A model generated the notes under the pieces. The model was not told where the DNA came from. It was given only the letters and a program-made list of their open reading frames with translations, and searched no databases. A program made the position numbers and the translations under genes. A stretch of 64,000 bases of DNA from Francisella philomiragia subsp. philomiragia ATCC 25015 (GTDB lineage Bacteria; Pseudomonadota; Gammaproteobacteria; Francisellales; Francisellaceae), in contig NZ_DS999316.1 in the NCBI RefSeq assembly GCF_000156715.1, positions 296,619 to 360,618 of the forward strand. The letters are read 5' to 3'. Numbering within the stretch: the first letter of the stretch is position 1; every line of letters begins with the position of its first letter. Below, piece by piece: positions 55,800 to 64,000 of this stretch.

Positions 55800-57230
55800 T
55801 TACATTAATGGAGTAAGTATTTTAAGAATACTTTCTGCAATCAGACTACCCCTGCTTGTAGTCATATGCTGTGTGCTTTGAGTAGAGTCAGCTAATATTT
55901 TGTCAGCCCACTGATATATTTTTTCGACATCGTTCTTACTATATAAAAAAGTAGCAATTTCATAATTCAAAAATAAGCTACGATTGTCTAAATTAACAGA
56001 ACCAAGCATAGCGATATTATTATCTATTAACACGGCTTTTGCATGGATCATATTCTTTGTAAAATGAACATCAATATCATTTGCTAGAAAATCTCTTATA
56101 TAACTGGCTCTGGCACGATCAGCTAATTGATGATTAGATTTTTTAGGTGTAATAATTTTGACATCTATGCCTTTCTTTTTCGCTAGTATAATTGAGTGGT
56201 ATAGTTCAGCAGATGGTATTAGATATGGAGTTATTATCCAGAGCTTTTCTTTGGCTGAATTAATAGCTGTAATAAGACCAGAATATAGTTGATCTTCCTG
56301 TAAGTCTGGTCCTGAAGGTATTACTTGAACAAAACCTTCCTGAGAAATAGTGTTTTCAATTTTAAATTCAAGCTCTTCACTTGTAGCAAAGTGCCAGTCT
56401 GAGCAAAAAACTTTAAGAAAATATGCTAATGAATCTCCTTGTATTTTAAACAAAATATCATCCCACATTCCTTCATGCTCAATTGGCGACATATATTCAT
56501 CACCTATATTCATACCACCACTAAATACAGTTTGATTATCAAAAATATATATTTTACGATGATTTCTGTAGTTAATATAGTTACGCAATGGGTTTGATAT
56601 TACCGGCATAAAAAATACAACTTGAGCACCTAATTTACGTAAGTTTTTAAAGATTTTTCTATTATGGCGATATATATAGAATGATCCTAAAGAATCTATC
56701 ATCATTTTAACTTCAACACCTTCAGCAGCTTTTTTTTCTAAGGCACTGATTACAAGTTTAGATGTTGTGTCATTTTTAAATACATACGTTTGAATGTAGA
56801 TATTTTTCTTAGCAGCTTTAATCGCTTCCATAAAAGCTTCGAATGACTTAACCCCATTAGCATACATCTCAAAAGAGTTTTTACTTGTTAAGGTTGGTAG
56901 ATCCATATTTGTAAAAACATTTATTGTTTCTATCGGCAAATTTTTGCAACTATCACTATCATTAATACAAAATGATTGTAAGCCTGATTCGCTAATATCC
57001 ATATTTTCCTTTTGCCAAAAGCTACGCTTATCTTTGCGTTGGAATATAAAGAAAAAAGGTATAGCTACATACGGAATAAAAAGTATAGCAAGTAACCACG
57101 CCAATATATTAGAAGCAGACTTCTTATCGACTATTAATTTTAGAACAATTAATATTGTAAATGCCTGACATACAAATAAAATGATGTTTGCTTCCAGGAT
57201 GTATAGTAAATGTAGTAAGAAATTTTCCAT
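55800..57230 (-). CDS. cls: Cardiolipin synthase, tandem copy 2
   Basis: 476-aa phospholipase-D-family enzyme that joins phosphatidylglycerol molecules to cardiolipin in the inner membrane. Two N-terminal membrane segments (about 10-35 and 42-63) carry the family motif NILAWLLAILFIPYVAIPFFF. HKD motif 1 has His224, Lys226 and Asp231; motif 2 is HAKAVLIDNN near 398. It has the same length as the upstream paralog at 57296-58726 and follows it by 65 bases. Confidence 0.91.
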   Translation of the reverse strand: MENFLLHLLYILEANIILFVCQAFTILIVLKLIVDKKSASNILAWLLAILFIPYVAIPFFFIFQRKDKRSFWQKENMDISESGLQSFCINDSDSCKNLPIETINVFTNMDLPTLTSKNSFEMYANGVKSFEAFMEAIKAAKKNIYIQTYVFKNDTTSKLVISALEKKAAEGVEVKMMIDSLGSFYIYRHNRKIFKNLRKLGAQVVFFMPVISNPLRNYINYRNHRKIYIFDNQTVFSGGMNIGDEYMSPIEHEGMWDDILFKIQGDSLAYFLKVFCSDWHFATSEELEFKIENTISQEGFVQVIPSGPDLQEDQLYSGLITAINSAKEKLWIITPYLIPSAELYHSIILAKKKGIDVKIITPKKSNHQLADRARASYIRDFLANDIDVHFTKNMIHAKAVLIDNNIAMLGSVNLDNRSLFLNYEIATFLYSKNDVEKIYQWADKILADSTQSTQHMTTSRGSLIAESILKILTPLM

Positions 57231-57295
57231 TTATTTATATGGTGATAACAATTTATTAAGCTAGATTGTAACACAGCCTAAATTTTATAGGTAAT

Positions 57296-58726
57296 TTACA
57301 TTAATGGTGTCAATATTTTCATTATACTTTCAACGATTAAACTTGTGCGTTTCGTTGGTAGGTGAGATGCATCTTGTGTTGAGCCTTCTATTACAGTTTC
57401 TGCCCATTTATATAATTTCTTAACTTGTTTAGGTGAATATATAAAAGTTGCTACTTCATAGTTCAAAAATAGACTACGATTATCTAAATTTACTGAACCT
57501 AAAATAGCTATGTTAGAGTCAACAAGTACAGCCTTTGCATGTAGCATGTTTTCAGTAAAATATACATCTATGTTACATTCGAGTAAATCTCTAATATAGC
57601 TGGATCTAGCTCGATTAATTATTTTATGGTCAGAGTTTTTAGGTGTGATTACTTTTACATCTATTCCACGACATTTTGCTAATAGTATTGATTGTAATAA
57701 ATCAAGTGATGGGATTAAGTATGGTGTTATAATCCATAACCTATGTTGAGCAGAGTTTATGGCAGTAATTAATCCAGCATAAAGCTGATTTTTATGCATA
57801 TCTGGACCAGAAGGTATTACCTGAGCGAAACACTCAGTTGTGATTTGACTTTCAATTTTGAAGTTTAGTTCTTCTGATGTTGCAAAGTGCCAGTCTGAAC
57901 AAAAAACTTTCAGAAAGTGGACTACAGATTCTCCTTCAATTTTGAACAATAAATCACTCCACATTCCATTATGCTTAGTCGGTGACATATATTCATCACC
58001 TATATTTATTCCACCACTAAAAACGGTATTATTATCAAAAATGAATATTTTACGATGATTGCGATAATTTATATAATTACGCAAAGGATTAGATATTATA
58101 GGCATAAAAAATATTACTTTAGCGCCTAGTTTTCTTAGATTCTTAAATATTCTTTTGTTATGACGATAAACATAAAATGATCCTAATGAATCTATTAATA
58201 TTTTAATATCTAAACCATCAGCTGCTTTTTGTTCTAATGCTCTTATTACAAGCTTTGATGTAGTATCATTTTTGATAATATATGTTTGAATATAAATACT
58301 ATGTTTGGCTGATTTTATAGCCTCTATAAATACTTCAAATGACTTTGTTCCATCAGTATAAATATCAAACGAGTTTTTCATAGTTAGAGTAGACAACTCA
58401 AGATTTGAAAATGTTCTAATGACACTAACAGGTAAGTCCTGACAACTATTTTGATATATACATGATTTATCAAATGATTCGGTATCATCCATACTCATAG
58501 CATTTTTTTGCCAAAATTTACGCTTATCCTTGCGCTGAAAAATAAAAAAGAATGGAATCGCGATGTAAGGAATAAAAAGTATAGCTAATAGCCATGCTAA
58601 TATATTTGATGGTGATTTTTTGTCAACAATTAGTTTTAAGACTACAAAAATAGTAAAAGCTTGGCATATAAACAAAATTGTATTTGCTTCTAAAATATAT
58701 ATCAGACTGTTTAGGAAGTTTTCCAT
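57296..58726 (-). CDS. cls: Cardiolipin synthase, tandem copy 1
   Basis: 476-aa paralog of the gene at 55800-57230. In the first 70 residues the two differ at ten positions, and divergence concentrates in the soluble linker (about 75-115). HKD motifs are intact: HRKIFIFD near 224 and HAKAVLVDSN near 398. Two active-looking copies in tandem indicate an old but maintained duplication and not a decaying one. Possible differences in lipid donor or expression are not readable from the sequence. Confidence 0.91.
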   Translation of the reverse strand: MENFLNSLIYILEANTILFICQAFTIFVVLKLIVDKKSPSNILAWLLAILFIPYIAIPFFFIFQRKDKRKFWQKNAMSMDDTESFDKSCIYQNSCQDLPVSVIRTFSNLELSTLTMKNSFDIYTDGTKSFEVFIEAIKSAKHSIYIQTYIIKNDTTSKLVIRALEQKAADGLDIKILIDSLGSFYVYRHNKRIFKNLRKLGAKVIFFMPIISNPLRNYINYRNHRKIFIFDNNTVFSGGINIGDEYMSPTKHNGMWSDLLFKIEGESVVHFLKVFCSDWHFATSEELNFKIESQITTECFAQVIPSGPDMHKNQLYAGLITAINSAQHRLWIITPYLIPSLDLLQSILLAKCRGIDVKVITPKNSDHKIINRARSSYIRDLLECNIDVYFTENMLHAKAVLVDSNIAILGSVNLDNRSLFLNYEVATFIYSPKQVKKLYKWAETVIEGSTQDASHLPTKRTSLIVESIMKILTPLM

Positions 58727-58779
58727 GGTAAAACTAAATAAAAGAAATATGAGAAAAATTTTATCATAATGATAGCAAT

Positions 58780-60015
58780 CTATATAGCTATGTTATGTTG
58801 ACCAAATTTTTTAGTGATAAGTAAAATTATAATGGAAATGACAACTACGGTTAATATTAGATATAGAGGCGTTAATATGTATCCTTTAGCAATACCTAAG
58901 CTCGCTAAAGCCAAAAAAGCACCATTAAACACTGCAAAACTAATATTATAACTAAAACCTAATCCACTAGCTCGTACTCCTGGCGTAAATAAAGTGCTCG
59001 CATAATTAGATGCTACTCCAACAACAAGTCCCATAAAAATATTGTTAATAAGCATTATTTCTAAAAGATATTTTGAATTAGTTATAACACTATAGTAGAA
59101 AAAGCTTCCAAATATCATTAAGCCTAAAGCACCAATCAAAAGTATACGTAAAGGTGTAAATTTATCAGCGAGATATCCTGCAGGTATAGAAACTACTGAA
59201 AAAACAAAAAGATTAATAAGTATTAAACTAGGTCCATTTTCTATATGATTTAGCTGAAAGTAAGTTGGTAAATATAATGAGAAAAAACCAACTACCATAG
59301 CAAATATTGAGACTGCAGCTGTTGCTCTTACGATTGCGAGCTTTTCTGTTTTGAATAAATCAATTAATGGAACTTTGTGATGATCTTTCTTATTTAAAAA
59401 AGTGTTGGTTTCATGTATCTCTTTTCTAAAAAAATAACTAATAATAGCAGCAAGGCCACCAAACATAAAGGCTACACGCCAAGCATAATCATCAGTAAGA
59501 AAATGAGTTGTTATAATCTTTGTAATCTCTGCAAAGAAAATACCAAAGTTAATAAAGCAAAAAATAATTCCACAAGCAAGACCGCCATTTTTAACTAAAG
59601 ATTCCTTCACAAAAACTACAGCACTTGGAATTTCGCCACCAATTGCTGCTCCTTGGATAATTCGTAGTACTACAAATAGTAATGTAGCCAATATACCTGC
59701 ATTCTGATATGAGGGTAGTAACGCTATCAAAAAAGATGCTAGACCCATAAATAGTATTGTAAGAATAAATGATTTTTTACGTCCGTATCTATCGCCAATA
59801 TGTCCAAATAATATTCCACCAAATGGCCTAGCAAAATAACCTACTGCAAAAACTGTAAATGCAGAGAGCGCTTGTAATGCAGGAGATCCTTCTGGTGGGA
59901 AAAATGTCTTGCCTAAGACGATTGCAAACATACCAAATATGACAAAGTCATAAAATTCTAACATTCCACCAATGCTTGTTAACAAAATCGTTTTAAAATC
60001 ATCTTTTTTAAGCAT
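58780..60015 (-). CDS. MFS transporter, metabolite:H+ symporter (ProP/MHS-like)
   Basis: 411-aa transporter with about 12 membrane segments. Motifs are SIGGMLEFYDFVIFGMFA in segment 1, GYFARPFGGILFGHIGDRYGRKKSF in loop 2-3, and RIIQGAAIGGEIPSAVVFVKE in segment 4, all typical of the MHS group (proline/betaine, citrate, ketoglutarate). Substrate unknown. It is downstream of the tandem cls genes' start but on the same strand, and divergent from mrp across 66 bases. Confidence 0.87.
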   Translation of the reverse strand: MLKKDDFKTILLTSIGGMLEFYDFVIFGMFAIVLGKTFFPPEGSPALQALSAFTVFAVGYFARPFGGILFGHIGDRYGRKKSFILTILFMGLASFLIALLPSYQNAGILATLLFVVLRIIQGAAIGGEIPSAVVFVKESLVKNGGLACGIIFCFINFGIFFAEITKIITTHFLTDDYAWRVAFMFGGLAAIISYFFRKEIHETNTFLNKKDHHKVPLIDLFKTEKLAIVRATAAVSIFAMVVGFFSLYLPTYFQLNHIENGPSLILINLFVFSVVSIPAGYLADKFTPLRILLIGALGLMIFGSFFYYSVITNSKYLLEIMLINNIFMGLVVGVASNYASTLFTPGVRASGLGFSYNISFAVFNGAFLALASLGIAKGYILTPLYLILTVVVISIIILLITKKFGQHNIAI

Positions 60016-60081
60016 ATTTAATTAAGTATAATTAGAGTCAAATTGTATCTATGATAGCGAAAACGCTAGTAATTTGAAATC

Positions 60082-60939
60082 ATGAAAATTGAAAATGTGG
60101 CTAAAAGGAAAGTCCAAAAAGGACAGAAGCTTTTGCCTAATATAAAAAATATAATCTTGGTTGCATCTGGTAAGGGTGGTGTTGGTAAATCGACTGTTAC
60201 GGCTAATCTTGCAGTTAGTTTCGCAAAGATGGGGGCTAGTGTTGGTATATTAGACGCTGATATCTATGGTCCTAGCCAACCAACATTATTTGATCTGAAA
60301 CAGAACCCTAATACAACAGATAAGAAAAAGATTATTCCGTTGGAAAAATACGGAGTTAAGATGATTTCTATAGGAAATCTAATAGACTCTGAATCAGCAG
60401 TAATTTGGCGCGGTCCTATTGTATCTAGAGCGTTGATGCAACTTTTGAATGATACTGACTGGGGAGATCTTGATTATTTATTTTTAGACTTGCCACCTGG
60501 AACAGGAGATATCCAGCTTACTATCTCTAAAAATATGCCTGTAACAGGAGCTGTAATCGTTACGACACCACAAGACTTATCACTAATTGATGCAAGAAGA
60601 GCGTTAGCAATGTTTGAAAAAGTTGATATAAAAACTCTTGGTGTCATAGAGAATATGAGTTACTATATTTGTCCGAAATGTGGTAATAATGATCATATCT
60701 TTGGTGAAGATGGTGCTCATCTATTGTGTGGTAAAAATAACATTGAATTTTTAGGAAATTTACCACTGCATAAATCCATCCGTGAAAATGCTGACAATGG
60801 AAAACCATATGTCAGTTTAGATAAAGATGATGCTATCAATACTAGCTATATGACTGTTGCTGAAAATATTATAAATGAAATTGAAAAACTACCTAAAGCG
60901 AGTAGTTTAGATTCTATTGGTGTTAAATTAGAAAATTAA
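60082..60939 (+). CDS. mrp: Mrp/ApbC (Nbp35-like) iron-sulfur carrier ATPase
   Basis: 285-aa P-loop ATPase that binds and transfers iron-sulfur clusters. The deviant Walker A is [10 protein letters not shown] (near 30-39), the switch region is [12 protein letters not shown], and Walker B is LDLPPGTGD. The cluster-binding CxxC is ICPKCG near residue 200. It lacks the N-terminal DUF59 domain found in longer Mrp proteins such as that of E. coli (about 369 aa). It is followed by dcd after 16 bases. Confidence 0.92.
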   Translation: MKIENVAKRKVQKGQKLLPNIKNIILVASGKGGVGKSTVTANLAVSFAKMGASVGILDADIYGPSQPTLFDLKQNPNTTDKKKIIPLEKYGVKMISIGNLIDSESAVIWRGPIVSRALMQLLNDTDWGDLDYLFLDLPPGTGDIQLTISKNMPVTGAVIVTTPQDLSLIDARRALAMFEKVDIKTLGVIENMSYYICPKCGNNDHIFGEDGAHLLCGKNNIEFLGNLPLHKSIRENADNGKPYVSLDKDDAINTSYMTVAENIINEIEKLPKASSLDSIGVKLEN

Positions 60940-60955
60940 GAGAGAAATAATAGTA

Positions 60956-61522
60956 ATGACTATAAAATCAGATAAATGGATCAAAAAAATGTCTCAAGAG
61001 CATAATATGATAGAACCTTTTGAGGCAGGACAAATTAAAGTTTCAAATAACCAAAAAATTGTTTCTTATGGAACTTCAAGTTATGGATACGATGTACGTT
61101 GTGCTGATGAGTTTAAAATATTTACAAATATAAACTCTTCAATAGTTGATCCTAAAAATTTTAATGATAAAAATTTTGTCGATTTTAAAGGAGATGTTTG
61201 TATTATTCCTCCTAATTCATTTGCATTAGCTCGTACAGTTGAGAAATTCAAAATCCCAAGAGATACTCTAGTAGTCTGCTTAGGTAAATCTACCTATGCT
61301 AGATGTGGAATTATTGTTAATGTAACGCCTCTTGAACCAGAATGGGAAGGCTATGTAACACTAGAATTCTCAAATACTACGCCACTTCCTGCAAAGATAT
61401 ATGCAAATGAAGGCGTTGCTCAAATGTTATTCTTCCAATCAGATGAAGAGTGTGAAACTTCTTATGCAGATAAGGGTGGCAAATACCAAGGTCAGGTTGG
61501 TGTTACATTGCCTAAGTGTTAG
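60956..61522 (+). CDS. dcd: dCTP deaminase
   Basis: Deaminates dCTP to dUTP, the first step of dTTP supply in many Gammaproteobacteria. Family segments: [48 protein letters not shown] (with the catalytic Glu), and [11 protein letters not shown], ending in [16 protein letters not shown]. Length of 188 aa is close to E. coli. The 3' end overlaps the convergent mechanosensitive channel gene by 11 bases. The mrp-dcd neighbourhood is known in Gammaproteobacteria. Confidence 0.96.
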   Translation: MTIKSDKWIKKMSQEHNMIEPFEAGQIKVSNNQKIVSYGTSSYGYDVRCADEFKIFTNINSSIVDPKNFNDKNFVDFKGDVCIIPPNSFALARTVEKFKIPRDTLVVCLGKSTYARCGIIVNVTPLEPEWEGYVTLEFSNTTPLPAKIYANEGVAQMLFFQSDEECETSYADKGGKYQGQVGVTLPKC

Positions 61523-62717
61523 TTTTTAGATTATCTATTCTACCTCTAATATCTTGGAATGCTCTTAAACCAAATAAGTGCATACTTGCATAAATATAAT
61601 CAAAGATTCCTGCTTGTATCGCTTCATAGTTAGCCCATACTGTATCTGTTGTATACATATATAGCTGGATTGGTAAACCTTTCTCTGTAGGTTGTAATTC
61701 TCTTACAATAAACAACCAACCAGGCTCTGTATGAATTTTTGGATGATCTTTTAGATAGTGTTCTAAGTATTTTCTAAACAATGTTGTATTAATTAATTCA
61801 TCCTTATTACAAGAGTTTATAATATCATCCATGTAATTTAGTTTTCTTAAATTATCAAGAGTTTCTGCATCACAAAACTTGATACTATCAACATCAATAT
61901 TAAAAGATCTTTTGATCTGTCTACCACCCATTTCAAACATTCCACGCCAATTTTTGACGCTATTTGTGATTAATGAGTAAGTAGGGATATTGTAAATTGT
62001 CTTATCAAATCCTCTAATTTTTACAGTATTAATAGATATTTCTTGGACAGTTCCCTCAACCCCTAATGACTGTATACTTATCCAATCACCAACTCTAACC
62101 ATATCTAAAGCAGCTACTTGAATATTGGTAGCAAAACCCAAAATTGTATCTTTAAACACTAACATTAATACGGCTGATAGTGCGCCTAAACCTGTTAAGA
62201 AAGCAATAGGTGATTTATTTAGTAATAGTGATATTACTAATATTGTACCCACTAGATATAATAAGATCTTTACTACTTGAGCATAGCTTTTTAGAGAATA
62301 ATATTTAAATTCGTGCAGGGATTGAAAATAGCTAAAAATAGCATCAATCAAGGATATGAAAAAAGAAATTATTGATATTGTAATATATACCTCAGCTATC
62401 AGCTGGATAAAAGAAACTAATTGTTCAATCCATGGGTAAGTAGTACTACTTAAAAATCCAATTACAATATATATAAAAACAGCAGGGGCTATATGTGCTA
62501 ACTTATCAAAAATTTTATTTTTGATAAGAGACTTACCCAATGATGAATTTGCTTTAAAAAAAACTCTTTCTGCTAATGATGATATATATTTACTAATTAT
62601 CTTATTTATTATCCAAGAAAATAATAAAATGGCTAACAAAAATACTATAAAAATCAATATAGCTACTGATGTTGAATTATTAATTAATTCCATATAGTAC
62701 GCTTTTAACAAATCCAT
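61512..62717 (-). CDS. MscS-family mechanosensitive channel (YbdG-like)
   Basis: 401-aa membrane protein. About five hydrophobic segments precede the MscS pore helix: [38 protein letters not shown] is the pore plus beta domain. The cytoplasmic domain contains [27 protein letters not shown]. The C-terminus [27 protein letters not shown] resembles E. coli YbdG. It would release solutes upon hypo-osmotic shock. It is convergent with dcd and 20 bases downstream of lptE. Confidence 0.9.
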   Translation of the reverse strand: MDLLKAYYMELINNSTSVAILIFIVFLLAILLFSWIINKIISKYISSLAERVFFKANSSLGKSLIKNKIFDKLAHIAPAVFIYIVIGFLSSTTYPWIEQLVSFIQLIAEVYITISIISFFISLIDAIFSYFQSLHEFKYYSLKSYAQVVKILLYLVGTILVISLLLNKSPIAFLTGLGALSAVLMLVFKDTILGFATNIQVAALDMVRVGDWISIQSLGVEGTVQEISINTVKIRGFDKTIYNIPTYSLITNSVKNWRGMFEMGGRQIKRSFNIDVDSIKFCDAETLDNLRKLNYMDDIINSCNKDELINTTLFRKYLEHYLKDHPKIHTEPGWLFIVRELQPTEKGLPIQLYMYTTDTVWANYEAIQAGIFDYIYASMHLFGLRAFQDIRGRIDNLKTNT

Positions 62718-62737
62718 TATATTAATTCCTTTAGTTT

Positions 62738-63289
62738 CTATTTAGTTTCTTTACTTGGCAATAATTCTGCTATTTGAAGGACTATTCTTGTTAGTAAGTC
62801 CGACTGTTGATAATCATAAATTCTAACTAACTCATTATTTTGTGCTAATTGAGTAGTTGAGTTTGACTGCCAAAACATCTGTGCGTTTACAGTTTTATCA
62901 GGTATCACGGGAGTTTTTACTTCTGGTTTAACAACGTTATATGTAATTGTATAAATTGCTTGGTATGTATTATTTGAAGCACCCCCAACAATGCTAGTTA
63001 GTTCGGTACGTTGGCTAGCCTCTTGTATGTTTATAATATAATCAGCATCTTTTTCTTGATTTTTATTTTTTAATACAACAGCTTGGTATCCAATTAGTCT
63101 ACGTCTTAACTCATTAATTAAACTAGGTGGTGCACCACCTGCATTATAGATATAAAACTTAGTATCAACTAAGCTGCTAAAATTTCCAGCATTGCCATCC
63201 GCAAGATCTCCACGTAGGTGAAAACCACAACTAGATAAAAATGCAGCTATTACTAATAAAAATAAAGTTTTGGTATAGTTTTTTATCAT
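62738..63289 (-). CDS. lptE: LPS-assembly lipoprotein LptE
   Basis: 183-aa lipoprotein that plugs the LptD barrel in the outer membrane. The lipoprotein signal ends with lipobox LSSC followed by GFHLRGD, the hallmark of LptE/RlpB. The body has NELRRRLIGYQAVVLKNKNQEKDADYIINI and ends with a helix (DLLTRIVLQIAELL). The gene follows leuS by 9 bases, the same leuS-lptE order as in other Gammaproteobacteria, and adds to the LPS export genes at 13488-15735. Confidence 0.91.
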   Translation of the reverse strand: MIKNYTKTLFLLVIAAFLSSCGFHLRGDLADGNAGNFSSLVDTKFYIYNAGGAPPSLINELRRRLIGYQAVVLKNKNQEKDADYIINIQEASQRTELTSIVGGASNNTYQAIYTITYNVVKPEVKTPVIPDKTVNAQMFWQSNSTTQLAQNNELVRIYDYQQSDLLTRIVLQIAELLPSKETK

Positions 63290-63298
63290 TGTGTATAC

Positions 63299-64000
63299 CT
63301 ATTTGACTACAATATTAATTAATTTCTGAGGCACATATATAACTTTGACTATTTGTTTATCTTCGATAAAAGTTTTAATATGCTCATCAGATAATACCTC
63401 TTGTTCAACTTGCTCTTTTGTTAATGAGGCTTCTAATTCAAGTTTCACTTTAACTTTGCCGTTAATTTGTACAACTAATAAAAATTCATCCTTCTCAAGA
63501 GCTATGTCATCAACAGTAGGAAATTGTGTATGCAAAATATCTTCACCTAAGCCAATTTCTTGCCACAAATAATGACAAATATGTGGTGTGAAAGGTGATA
63601 ATATTCTTAATAAAATACTAAAACCCTCTAACTTAACACTATCAGATAAATTATCATAATTGTTAAGCGTATTTAAAATTTTCATACATGCTGAAACAAC
63701 TGTATTAAATTGACTTTTATCAAAATCAAAAATAGCTTGTTTTAAATTAGCATATATCTCATAACGAGCTTTCTTATCATTTTTTGATAATTTAGTTACA
63801 TCTATAGTTATATTTTTAGCCAAGATTTCTTTGTTTGTATAAGCATAATTATATACTTTACGCAAAAACTTATTAGCACCATCAACTCCAGTATCAGACC
63901 ACTCAAGTGATTGCTCAGGAGGTGCTGCAAACATACTAAATAATCTAACAGTATCTGCACCATATTTATCGATAAGCTCTTGGGGGTCTACAGTATTCCC
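63299..64000 (-). CDS. leuS: Leucyl-tRNA synthetase, C-terminal part, 5' end outside window
   Basis: The frame is open to the window edge on the minus strand and begins there with [19 protein letters not shown], a hallmark segment of bacterial LeuRS just after the KMSKS region, followed by [27 protein letters not shown]. The rest is the anticodon-binding domain ([22 protein letters not shown]) and the C-terminal tail ([14 protein letters not shown]). About 234 codons are present. lptE follows after 9 bases. Confidence 0.96.
   Translation of the reverse strand, partial: GNTVDPQELIDKYGADTVRLFSMFAAPPEQSLEWSDTGVDGANKFLRKVYNYAYTNKEILAKNITIDVTKLSKNDKKARYEIYANLKQAIFDFDKSQFNTVVSACMKILNTLNNYDNLSDSVKLEGFSILLRILSPFTPHICHYLWQEIGLGEDILHTQFPTVDDIALEKDEFLLVVQINGKVKVKLELEASLTKEQVEQEVLSDEHIKTFIEDKQIVKVIYVPQKLINIVVK

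Noticed and set aside
55800-58726. Tandem cls genes as an assembly artefact
   Set aside because: The copies differ at many positions in protein sequence and in the intergenic DNA, so they are true paralogs.

Overview
The window reads as a chromosomal segment of a Francisella species (Gammaproteobacteria). The support is strong AT richness, Francisella-style families (a DUF3568-like lipoprotein, Francisella-type envelope proteins, a DUF2975/HTH pair), and gammaproteobacterial blocks such as dacA-ybeD-lipB, kdsC-lptC-lptA-lptB and rpsU-yqeY-dnaG-rpoD. Species assignment is an inference. I found no tRNA, rRNA, CRISPR array, insertion sequence or prophage gene. No gene-free stretch exceeds 300 bases; the longest is about 270 bases, at 29426-29698. 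I saw no convincing intrinsic terminators.

Layout. 1-752: 3' part of ispB. 773-4883 (minus): five tightly packed genes, dacB, a lytic transglycosylase-like lipoprotein, a thioesterase, ttcA and an FKBP lipoprotein. 5076-9382 (plus): the macromolecular-synthesis operon. 9479-9874: small lipoprotein. 9897-12174 (minus): dacA-ybeD-lipB. 12331-18983 (plus): ppa, kdsC, lptCAB, an FAH-family enzyme, a purine-phosphorylase/esterase fusion and truA. 19117-25226: guaA, dxs, a GDSL esterase, a CBS protein (minus) and ruvB. 25242-29425: glucosaminidase, HTH + DUF2975 pair, a two-motif aspartic protease and a large secreted protein of unknown function with a consensus promoter.

The most interesting region is 29699-42805 (minus), ten genes that appear to form one operon. 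They encode a GPH-type transporter, a GH31 glycosidase, UxuB, UxuA, KDG kinase, KDPG aldolase, UxaC, a sugar-porter MFS protein, a myo-inositol oxygenase (MIOX) and a second GPH-like transporter. Together they predict a complete oxygen-dependent route: myo-inositol -> D-glucuronate -> D-fructuronate -> D-mannonate -> KDG -> KDPG -> pyruvate + glyceraldehyde 3-phosphate. MIOX is mostly known from eukaryotes. Bacterial inositol breakdown normally uses the iol dehydrogenase route, of which no gene is seen here.

Downstream, 43012-51137 (plus) carries a peptide transporter, an EamA transporter, pheST, a TauE/SafE permease and an outer-membrane barrel. 51144-54642 holds an FAH-family enzyme and a zinc homeostasis unit: a Zur-like repressor divergent from a COG0523 GTPase plus ZIP transporter, with a Zur-box-like palindrome over the promoter. 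54664-64000 holds an acid phosphatase, two tandem cardiolipin synthases, an MHS transporter, mrp, dcd, an MscS channel, lptE and the 3' end of leuS. All recognised genes look intact apart from the two cut by the window edges. The KDPG aldolase is unusually short.
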